Source of the DNA: Anastrepha obliqua
Lineage: Eukaryota > Arthropoda > Insecta > Diptera > Tephritidae
DNA: 64,000 bases
Direction: 5' to 3'
NCBI RefSeq assembly: GCF_027943255.1
Contig: NC_072897.1
Coordinates: 37,174,044-37,238,043, forward strand
In this document: positions 55,503 through 64,000 of the stretch, piece by piece
How positions within the stretch are numbered: the first letter of the stretch is position 1
How the letters are laid out: every line of letters begins with the position of its first letter
Program-made: the position numbers and the translations under genes
The notes under the pieces: model-generated
What the model saw: the letters and a program-made list of their open reading frames with translations, nothing else
Databases searched by the model: none
What the model was told of the DNA's origin: nothing

Positions 55503-56221
55503 CTAAAAAAAAAACACGTTTTTTTTGAATTTTTTACAGAAATATGGCTTAAGATACTTTAATAAAATCAGTTGCATGTTATTGTACATCTTTTCAATAA
55601 GTTTTAAAAAAATTTTAATAATAAAATATTGACAAATAAGCCCATGACAGAGTTTTTTTGGAGATATGTTTTTCGAGAGGTGCTCTGCGGTGCCAATCGG
55701 CATTCGTCGTAGAATCATCTGAAACTAAAAAAGTCGAATTTTTCAGTTAAAGTATGACGTAATGCTCCCCCCTACATTAATAAAATTTTTTTTTTCATTT
55801 TTGTATATTAGTTTTGGTGGCAAAAAAACGTAAAACGAGCATTTTTAGCGAAAAATTTCGCCATATTTGTAAGTGAAAAACAACCTTAAAAAAAAAAAAT
55901 AAAAATAAAACAGTGTAGGGGGGAGGTATTTTTGATTTAGAAAACGTGTGCCAAATTTGAAAAGAATCGGTTGAATAGTTTCGGAGTTGTGATTGGCACC
56001 GACTTTTAAGAAGTCGTTTCGGGAAAAACGCGTTTGAAAAAATGACTCTGAGAAATTATCTATGCTCCGCATTCGAGGTAGAGTGCCTACAAAGGCTATA
56101 ACTTTGAGAGTTCTGCTCCGATCCACTTAAAATTTTGACACAACATTCTTGAAATGATTTACTATAAGATGAGTGAAGAAAAAAAATTTCGATTTTGTGA
56201 CCCTACCCCCCCTTAAGTACC
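55503..56221. repeat. Unclassified AT-rich repeat unit between LINE fragments
   Basis: About 700 bp with A- and T-rich tracts and many ACGCGTTT and TTTCGCC type words separate two pieces of LINE sequence, so it is probably an insertion. Its right edge carries CCCCCCTTAAG (56207-56217). TTAA there recalls the MITE at 344-1080, but I could not find matching ends on the left. Confidence 0.35.
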
Positions 56222-57000
56222 CCTGTTAATCTTCTAACCTTTTATTTCAGTTCAACGCATGAGCTGAACCTACCAGGCCTCAATGTGTTTTGCAATAGTA
56301 CTTTTCCAAGCAGATCCCAGTTTGTATTTATAGGATTTTTGACAGTCTTGCCTTTTTGCTTAGGCTTTATTCTAAAATGTATGTATTTCTAATCGGAGAA
56401 AGATGGCGTTACTCACAGGTTAAATCTAGAACACATTTCGAGGTGGGTCCAATATATGTTGGTTCTCCGCGGCTTGCTATTTCTATACTTCACTACTGTC
56501 AGATCATCTGTGAAGAGATTAGTGTTAAAATAGGGTGATTAGTCTTAACGAGTATCACTGTTCTTACCATATTTGCAGCATTCTATACCGAGATCCCTCT
56601 CCCGAGTCTCCAGCGTGTTTGGGTTATTATCCGTTGGGCTGCATTTTTTGAGGCGCAGGTACACTCTACCAATACTCAACACTATTTTCTCAAACCTTGC
56701 ATATAAGATGTCCTCCGCTGTTTTGTTAATTTGGATAATGTACCTTCCACTCATCGGTATGATCCTTAAAGCATACTCAGGATTTAATCTTTTACAGCAC
56801 GACTCCACTTTAAGATGCTCCCATTATAGTAGAGGTGGGACCGTGGCGAAACAGCTTCTGTACTTACCATGCCTACCGGTGGTAGCACCCTCTTCTCCCA
56901 CCAACGTTTGGGTTAATATCGTAGCTCGTGTTTCTTCCTTTCCTACCTCCATACGATCTTTATTTCAGAGATCTCTACCCATAGCGTTTCATTCCTAGCA
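56222..57000 (-). pseudogene. Decayed LINE coding remnant
   Basis: Minus-strand segments read RIKPKQKGKTVKNPINTNWD and LLGKVLLQNTLR (56240-56360), resembling the linker between endonuclease and RT in LOA-type LINEs, and an 87-codon stretch at 56808-56545 (RYIIQINKTAEDILYARFEK) that I do not recognise. It is probably part of the same LINE as 55199-55502. Confidence 0.4.
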
Positions 57001-58079
57001 GTCAGGCACCTCATGAACAATAATATCTGTACCTTTCACCCCCGAAGAGACCAGTTTTCTTGATATCACGGTCCTTCCGATATACATACATTATATAAAT
57101 TAGGATCAAAAACTCATTAATGAAGAAGGTGTCATTTAACTATGTCTCAATGTGAACAAAAATATCGTAACCTACGTAACTTCCCCCTTTTATATTACTT
57201 ATTGCTGATAAATTGGTTTTTGTGAAAAAAAATTTTTACGCACTCAGGTTATATATCTGCGTTGAGCACCTTTTCAAAAAAACATTCTGATACACCCAAT
57301 GTAAAATGTATCTTTCTGAGTGTATTTAATTCAGTATATTTTTTAATGAGCTTATAACATACCAAGATTTAGATTCAATTTCCGCATGCTTCGACATATA
57401 AGTCAACATATCGGCTTCATTAGCACTGGGCGAGAATGATGATAGAAGTAGCCATTTGAAAATTGGGAAGTTTTTTAGCTCATTATTATTATTGGAACCA
57501 GTCACAATAGACTTGGCTGACTGTTTGTGGTCACAGTTACGTAGATAGAGCCAATTTTCAGGATGACTTTTCACCTTGGGTGTCGAGCTTGGTGGCAAAA
57601 ATTGTAGCTCAGTCAACGCAGTAGGCATACACGCATGGTCAGCGAAATCCAGGGTTTTTTGACATTTCACTTTCATCATATTAACATTTTCGTATTGTTA
57701 TTCAAGTGCACTTTGGGCTCGGGAGGACAGAGAACATTATCCGCTTAAACGTCATAAACGCGCAAGAAATGCCGCAAACAAAAGTCATGGTGTAAGCGCA
57801 CGAAGATTTTTGAAGACTTTTGTAAAGAAAATTTGCAAAAAAACTAAAAAGTCATAATGTAAGTTGGCACATAGGTCAGCGTTATTAAAAGCAGTATGCA
57901 GCTGGGATGAAAATGACGTTCCTTCATTCAAGTGTTTTACGGAGATTCGGACCAAAATCTTTGAAATGGTAGTCATGCACCAACTATTCGGCTACGGCGG
58001 CCCAATATTACTGGTAGGTTTAATTTTGGTATAATAATAACTAGAACACATGTAACATACACTCAATTTACTTTTCAAA
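57001..58079. other. Unassigned stretch
   Basis: Contains a minus-strand open frame at 57679-57326 (117 codons, CQKTLDFADHACMPTALTEL) with no family I recognise; it could be a host exon or transposon relic. Otherwise noncoding. Confidence 0.35.
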
Positions 58080-58282
58080 GGTAAAAATATTGATTTATGT
58101 GCTTTTAATAATAATATAAAAGCAATAAGTTTGATAATCTGGTACCCAGTAAGCGGTTCCTCTGTTGGGTTATTGTTGAGCCAGCCACTGAGAACAACCG
58201 TTCCCTTTGGCAGTGAAGTTGCTACAATTGGGAAGTAAATCGTAGCGATTTTGTATAGACATGGAAACAGTGTACGCATCTC
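58080..58282 (-). pseudogene. hAT transposase C-terminal fragment
   Basis: Reads EMRTLFPCLYKIATIYFPIV with ATSLPKGTVVLSGWLNNN and LTGYQIIKLIAFI, matching the hAT dimerisation domain (FPNL..+A..YL.I.ATSVPSER.FS.AG.....R..L.......L+FL). The usual SER is KGT here. The rest of the transposase is not present. Downstream it runs into unassigned DNA. Confidence 0.78.
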
Positions 58283-58360
58283 ATGCCATATATGTATCTA
58301 TGCGATATCTTTTGATAGGTGAAACCGTTGACCACAATCGGTGCTGTAATTTTCGCTTGT

Positions 58361-60404
58361 CATCATCATCATTGTTGGCTGTACAACCATGGTCGAGTCT
58401 TCGCCTGCTGTAGCATATGCCTCTAATTGTCTCGGTTTCGTGCCTGTGTCCTGCATGGCCGAAATCCCAATAAGCTTGCGTATTCTTCTACACCGTCAAT
58501 TCACCTAAGCGGGGGGCGGCCCCTTCTTCTCTTTCTGCTGAGTATACCAAATTCTGCCATCACTGAGAAGAGCTGGTTCCTAATTATGCTGTCGTAAGCT
58601 GCTTTGAAATCTATGAAAATATGATAATTCACCATGACGTATTCACGAGACTTTTATAAAATCTGTTTTAGTACGAAAATTAGGTCAATCGTTGATCTTC
58701 CCTCTTGAAAACCAACCTGGTAGCTACCAATGATGCGTATAGCATGCGGTTTAAGTCTAGCGCTTAGAATATTTAAAAATATTTTGTAGATGCTGTTCAA
58801 AAAAGTTATGATCCGGTAATTTTCTCAATTTCCCACATCTTTGACATGCGTTCTTCATCCCAGAGTTTGTAAACCAACTGATATATGATAAGGAGGTTTT
58901 CATTACTCATGTGTTTAAAGGGATCTGCTATGATCTCTTTAATACCACAGGATTTGTTCTTTTTTGGGCTTTAATTGCCGCCATGAATTCCTGGAAGGTA
59001 AGTTCTTCCACCATTTCTGAAGACTTTAATTGTGGGTGTTCGGGTTCAATATCTGTAATGTTTCTGTTAAGAAGTTTATCAAAATATCCACCTTTCGAGG
59101 ATTTGGTTTTTTTCCGTTAAGAGTGAACCATATTCATTTTTTCAGTAGTATGTCCTTGGGTTAAACTCGAATCTTTGTTCGTTCACGCCTTTAAAAAATC
59201 TTCGTGAATTATGGCAGTTAAAGTCTGTTTCTATGATAGTAGCTCAAAGTTTTCCTTATTAAAAAATTCTCTTTTTTTCCTATGCAGTTTCTTCTCCTCG
59301 CGTGGTTAATTTTCATACATTTCTGTAGATTGCCGCGTTTTGCAGTTTATGATTGCTTTACGCGCATTGTGTTTTTCTGTAGTCATTTTGCATTTTTCGT
59401 TGAACCAGGAAGGCTTTCGTTTGTTTCTGATTTACCCAACACTTTTGTAGCTGCAACCTTTATGTTTCATATACTTCTTCAAGCTTCATCTACGTCTTCA
59501 GAGCAGCGCACTTGGTATAGACTTTCGTCAATATACTTCTGAAAATTTTTTTCCATGTCTGGATAGTATAGGGTTTCCAGATTAGTTCTATTAGGTATGT
59601 TTGTCATGTTTTTCTTCGTGTTTGTTATCCTTGCGCGTATTCGGGTGGAAAGTAAAAAATGGTCAGAGTCTACATTTGCGTCACGTTAACTTCTCACCTG
59701 GAGGAAATTGAATTTATATCTTGAATTAAGAAGTCCATGATCGATCTGGTTCATCGTTTTGCCATCAGGTGAAACTCATTTAATTTTGTATATGTTCCGT
59801 CTCTCAAACATTGTGCTGCCAATGACCATGTTTTTTGTTGCCGAATGCCATTGTCATTGCTGGTGTTGTGCAGACTCGATGTGTATGTCGGTATGCTTCC
59901 TGTATATTTCTTCTCTACCCACTTTTGTGTTCATATCACCAATAATGATGTTGATGACATGCTTAGGACACACCTCATATTTATATGCGATCTAACGTGT
60001 CATAAAAAGCTTCTTTTTCCTCACCTGATTTCTCTTCGGTTGGGAAGTGGCCATTTATTATGCTTATGTTGTGAAATTTAGACCTTATTCGGATTGTGCA
60101 TAATCTTACGTTGATGGGTTAAAATATTTTTACATTTTGTCGGGTTTTGTCAAAGACAAGACAACCAGTTCCGCAGATATGGTGGTTTGGATTCCAGCGG
60201 TAGTAAAACTCATATTTTTGATTGTGTATCGTTCCAGTTCCTTTCCATCTAACTTCTTGCACTGCCAGGATTCTCGCTTTATAAGGTTGAACTACGTCGG
60301 CCAAGGTTTGAATAGCCTTTCTTTGGTGTGAAGTGCGAGCATTCCAAGTAAATAATTTTAAATCATCATAGTCCTTTTTTCGAGATCCGGATCGTCAACA
60401 TAGT
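58361..60404 (-). pseudogene. RTE-clade LINE remnant
   Basis: From 60370 downward the minus strand shows the RTE endonuclease: LADVVQPYKARILAVQEVRW, KGTGTIHN, then in broken frames INGHFPTEEKSGEEKEAFYD, and GKTMNQIDHG-like residues near 59760. Near 58730-58620 the RT start appears (GFQEGRSTIDLIFVLKQIL, then FIDFKAAYDSI). It passes directly to the C-terminal block RRGRPPLR, DGVEEYASLLG and QQAKTRPW, so most of the RT is deleted. The 3' end is a short (ATG)n tail at 58361-58373, typical of RTE elements. Confidence 0.82.
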
Positions 60405-60529
60405 TTTCCGTCTTTCATCCCAGGGTTAGTTCAGCTTCCATATTAAAAGTCTGTGGCTTTGTTGTTTTTTTTTCTTTTTGTGGGACTAGGTTGCCAGGCT
60501 TTTGCCCAAACCCCTACAGGAGGGCTATT
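60405..60529. other. Spacer between RTE and LOA remnants
   Basis: Probably RTE 5' sequence on the minus strand, plus T-rich low-complexity DNA. No gene seen. Confidence 0.35.
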
Positions 60530-62650
60530 TTTTTGTCGGCACAGACTAGCAAGTACAGCAGTCTGACACAATTAAGTCCATTGTACTGCATTCGGGTTCC
60601 CTTTTTAATTTTATTGATTACATGGAGCATGGCGAGAATCGTTGTCCAATGCCGGACAGAGGCCACACCAGTTCCCATTGTGTTTCAGCCTGCAGATGGC
60701 TTTGGATGAAACCATCAAGCTGTGTAGACCAACCAGAGGATCTAATGCCGGGTCTGAAGTAGTCGGAAAAGCTCCAGTGCAACAGATGGCCACAGTACGT
60801 TGTAGTCGATAAGGCCCTTTTGACTCCCACGAGAGAGAGTCTACTCATCATGCACAGGTGATAGTAGGTCTTATCATAGCCGCGTAGATCCATAAGATCT
60901 TGCTAGGAGAAAGACCCCACGTTTTACCAAAGACACCTTTGCACTGCCAAAAGGTTATCCGTTCCTTTGATGTTTTTGTTTCAACGTGTGACTTCCAAAG
61001 AAGTTTATTATCAAAAATTACCCCAAGATATTTAATTTCCTTGGATAGCTGGATTGTGACTCTTTTAGCTTAGGCAGAACAAGTCCATCAAACTCCCTTC
61101 TTCTGGTGAAGCGGACAATACCAGTCTAGGTAGGGTTTGCCGATAGCACTTTCGCACACAACCAAGTGTCATCCAGAGTTCTCTGCACTTTCCTACAGAT
61201 GCTCATAAGGGAAGGGCCTGTTACCAAACAGGCAACGGCGTCCACATATGCTTGTGCGTAGACTCCAGGTTCATTTAAGGTGATGAGTAGAGGATCGATC
61301 ACCGTGCACCAGAGCAATAGAGACAGCACAGCACCTTGGGTGCAGCCTCTACTAACCCCGGACGACACCAGCAAAGCCTCCTCCGCCCCCACCGTGACGA
61401 TTTTTCGGCTAGTGTTGAACGAATTTTGAGCGTTGAGCATTTACCAGCACCCGATCTATACCATGCCTGCTGGTAGAGCTGCACATACTGTCGAAAGTGG
61501 CATTATCAAAAGCCCCCTCTATATCCAAAAAGATGCCTATAGCGTAGTCTCTTCTGTCGATGGCCTGCTCTATCTCAGAAACAAGGTTTTGCAGTGCCGA
61601 CTCGCAAGATTTTCCGGTTTGATAGGCAGGCTGAAATGGAGGCAGTGGGTGAACCTTCAGCGACTTCTGACGCATATGCAACTCCACTAGCCGTTCGAGA
61701 CTTTTCAGCATGAAAGAGGTCATGCTGATAGGTCGCAAGCTTTTGGGGCTGGTGAAGTTATCTCTCCCAACCTTAGGGAAGAAAGCGACCCTCACCATCC
61801 TCCACGAGCGTGGTATATAAGCCAGTGCCAAGCATGCAGTGAGGATTTTCTTCAGGGCTGCAGTCACTGACTCTATGCCTTCCTTCAGCATTGCGGGATA
61901 AATGCCATCTGGTCCGGGGGCCTTGTAGCCGCCAAAAGATTCGATGGCAAGTTGAATGGCGGCTTCATTCACCACAGACCCGGCAACGCATTAGTCACGC
62001 CGAGAAGATGTAGCAGCTCTGACAGAGCCTCTTTCGTTGAGGGCGGTTGCCGGCCAATGCTTATCTAATTTCCTGGAAAGTGACAGTCCATCAGCAAGCT
62101 AAATGTCTCAATTTGCTTCTTCGGGAAGGAGCCATCAGATTTCCTAAGTGTCCCCAGCTTTGCGGTTGGATCTCTTTTCAGGATCCTAACCAGACCCGGC
62201 AACGCATTAGTCACGCCGAGAAGATGTAGCAGCTCTGACAGCAGCCTCTTTCGTTGAAGGCGGTTGCCGGCCAATGCTTATCTAATTTCCTGGAAAGTGA
62301 CAGTCCATCAGCGTGTCACTCAAAGATCCAATACCGCCGCAGAATCCTCAAAAAAAAGCCTTTTTCGACTCACGAATTAACTTCTTGTAGCTCCTCTGAA
62401 TATGACGGTATCGCTCCCAGTCCTCAGCAAGATTAGTCTTTTCACTATGATAGGCATGCTAAAAGGGAGACAGAGGGTGAGTAGCCAGTGACTTCTGACG
62501 TATGCGCAATTCCACTAGTCGTTAGAGACTTTTAAGCATGAAAGAAGTCATACTGTGAAGATTTGCTTCAAGGATGCATTCACGGATTCTACAGTTATAT
62601 TCCATCAGCAAGTGAGTCGCATCAGCCGACTTTTGCAGCATTTGATTTGA
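60530..62650 (-). pseudogene. LOA-clade LINE, RT region, rearranged
   Basis: Minus-strand frames give the LOA reverse transcriptase: KAPGPDGIYPAMLKEG, LRPISMTSFMLKSLERLVEL, AYQTGKSCESALQNL, FLDIEGAFDNATFDSM, SRGCTQGAVLSLLLW, then QAYVDAVACLVTG, where the catalytic ADD is VDA, and KYLGVIFD near 61040. The 3' UTR ends near 60530 with the same sequence as the plus-strand copy at 63590 (ACTTGCTAGT...CCGACAAAA). A 216-bp direct duplication occurs (61975-62095 repeated at 62191-62312), and a second RT piece (MTSFMLKSL) lies at 62450-62560, so two copies may be fused. It is inactive. Confidence 0.83.
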
Positions 62651-62799
62651 GTTGAGGTTAACAGTGCTTCCACGGGAAGGCGAAGAGGGATATTGGAAAG
62701 ACAGGTGGGAGGCTTCATGTCCTATTAAGAATCTGCCATAAAATGCACATCATTCCCCTTTGAGGCATGCATTTTCGCATTACTGATTTTTCAATTTGT
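62651..62799. other. Spacer
   Basis: No recognised feature before the target duplication of the plus-strand LOA insertion. Confidence 0.3.
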
Positions 62800-63607
62800 A
62801 TGCGTTAATGAACTTGTTGTGGAAAAACGATGGAGAGGCAGATCTATTTGTGTCTGCAGCGACAGCCAAGCAGCGCTTATGGCCTTAGACAGCCCTCAAA
62901 CCACATCAGGGGTAGTGAAGTCCTGTAAATCCAGGCTGAACTATGTCGGCAGACATAACAGCCTGATGCTAACATGGGTCCCGGGACACGTGGGTATCGC
63001 GGGTAACGAGACCTCTGACTCCTTAGCTAAGATGGGCTCTGAAGCCAACTTCTTTGGCCCAGAGCCCGCTTTGCCACTCCCCTCTGCGGCCATCACGGCC
63101 ACGGTTAGCAAATGGGTAACTACTACCCACAAGCGAGCTTGGCAGGCTGAGAGAGGCTGCAGATGGACAAAACTGATGTTACCTGTCATGTCCGATCAAC
63201 TGTCGCAAACCCTTCTGTCATTAAGCAGAGGGGAGTGCAGACGGCTGGTTGGACTAATGACGGGCCACTTTCTGTGGGCAAAGCACATGGAAAGGTTGGG
63301 CATCTCAGACAGTGTACTCTGCCCAGCTTGTGAAGAGGAGGATGAGACGGCGGACCACTTCCTGTGTGTCTGCCCCGCCTTCGCCCGAATCAGGTTTGAG
63401 GTCTTTGGCACTGATGTGTTAAGAAGCGACCATCTTGGCTCCTTGGCACCACAAGATCTACTCAGATTTCTTCGGAGATCGGGTAGATTTAAAGAAAATT
63501 AAAAGGGAATCCAAGTGTAGTACAATGGACTCAATTAATGTCTGAGTGCTGCACTTGCTAGTTGTCCCGACAAAAAAAAAAAAAAAAAAAAAAAAAAATG
63601 CGTTAAT
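62800..63607 (+). mobile_element. 5'-truncated LOA LINE insertion with 10-bp duplication
   Basis: 62810-63597 is flanked by ATGCGTTAAT (62800-62809 and 63598-63607) and ends in a 26-27-base poly(A) (63572-63598, the last A shared with the duplication). This is target-primed integration of an incomplete cDNA. The piece is collinear with, but inverted to, the LOA copy at 60530-62650. Its clean tail and duplication indicate a recent event. Confidence 0.88.
62810..63502 (+). CDS. LOA RNase H domain and C-terminal zinc knuckle
   Basis: The frame is open from the first base of the insertion to TAA at 63500-63502. It holds the RNase H core: ICVCSDSQAALMALDSPQTT (Asp of the active site in SDSQAA), LTWVPGHVGIAGNETSDSLA with the WVPGHxGIxGNExxDxxA signature, then a tail with CPACEEEDETADHFLCVCPAF, the CxxC...H....C knuckle of LOA/I-type LINEs, and FRRSGRFKEN at the end. 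The RNase H would remove RNA from hybrids after target-primed synthesis. Without endonuclease and RT it is only a fragment, and it has no start codon of its own. Confidence 0.88.
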   Translation, partial: ELVVEKRWRGRSICVCSDSQAALMALDSPQTTSGVVKSCKSRLNYVGRHNSLMLTWVPGHVGIAGNETSDSLAKMGSEANFFGPEPALPLPSAAITATVSKWVTTTHKRAWQAERGCRWTKLMLPVMSDQLSQTLLSLSRGECRRLVGLMTGHFLWAKHMERLGISDSVLCPACEEEDETADHFLCVCPAFARIRFEVFGTDVLRSDHLGSLAPQDLLRFLRRSGRFKEN

Positions 63608-64000
63608 TGCGCATGATATCTCTATATGTCACATTCCAAGCTTTTGCCTTTCTAGGATTCCATCGTAGACTCATTTCTCGTAACCGTATATTGCATGCTC
63701 ATCTCGTAATTGTTTACATAAGTGAATGCTTTAGCTTTGCCAGTTGTACCTGTGAAAGGAGTTACCTTAAATGGCGGATCTATTCAATTTCAGTCTTCAG
63801 CATAACAGTACTAACAACTGTCACTATTGTATTGATGACGCAAATGCCATGCAGATCGCGCTGTCATAATCCGACTACGGCCACCAATCTGTGATTTTGG
63901 TGAAATGTGAGGGCTAATGCAACCCTCCATGATACATTTACAGATGTTTCAGTTTACCAAAAACATCGATGCATCGTTTATCGGGTCTCAGCATCGATGC
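63608..64000. other. Unassigned right edge
   Basis: No gene recognised. The last 60 bases contain ATCGATGCATCG and GCATCGATGC in close order, a small palindromic cluster cut by the window end. Confidence 0.35.

Noticed and set aside
57326..57679. 117-codon minus-strand frame as a host gene exon
   Set aside because: No recognised domain, splice context unclear, and surrounded by transposon debris; left unassigned.

Overview
This window is eukaryotic repeat-dense DNA, almost certainly from a higher fly (Brachycera). The evidence is a broken HmgD-type HMG-box copy, a Nup160-like fragment with introns, and BEL/Pao, Ty3/Gypsy, Copia, Jockey, LOA, RTE, Helitron, piggyBac, Transib, PIF/Harbinger, mariner and hAT sequences of dipteran type. 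No complete ordinary host gene was found. The species cannot be named from the sequence alone.

The layout is a set of nested transposons, and several nests are resolved to the base by target-site duplications (TSDs). (1) 1-4891: a decayed Ty3/Gypsy pol (+), interrupted by a TTAA-flanked MITE (344-1080), a 663-bp foldback element (1151-1813) and a LOA-clade LINE fragment (about 3115-4679). (2) 4892-14167: an autonomous-type Helitron on the minus strand (decayed Rep/helicase). It is split by a full-length 4.0-kb LINE (8311-12334) with a 13-bp TSD and one long open reading frame. (3) 14341-35568: BEL-1 (minus, LTRs 14346-14747 and 35161-35563, TSD TGCAT). It is split by BEL-2 (minus, about 16278-31211), which has lost RT and RNase H by an in-frame deletion. 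BEL-2 is in turn split by a Helitron-like element full of ~120-bp minisatellite units (19356-23691) and by a piggyBac (28527-30917, TTAA) inside its LTR. An HmgD-like gene piece lies in its 3' region.

(4) 35754-38424: a structurally complete Transib element (RAG1-like transposase) with a 5-bp TSD, and TIRs beginning with the heptamer of V(D)J recombination signals. (5) About 38875-50527: a Copia element scattered by insertions. These include a PIF/Harbinger (39273-43926, with its MADF partner gene and intron-containing transposase), which holds a second Harbinger-type element (41390-43019), which holds a mariner remnant, which holds a 265-bp MITE. A second branch is an 8-bp-TSD element (43990-48450) carrying the Nup160-like fragment and a DNA transposon with 271-bp TIRs (45824-48397) whose transposase I cannot place. 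After it come a long (AACAT)n array and a Helitron end.

(6) 50528-54930: a decayed Jockey LINE (minus) with a 362-bp hAT derivative encoding a zinc finger. (7) 55199-64000: LINE wreckage (LOA fragments on both strands, an RTE remnant, a hAT C-terminus), ending in a recent 5'-truncated LOA insertion (62810-63597) with a 10-bp TSD and poly(A).

The genes do not form a host pathway; each serves the mobility of its own element. The nesting gives a relative age order: gypsy, Copia and BEL-1 are outer and older, while the inserts with clean TSDs are younger.
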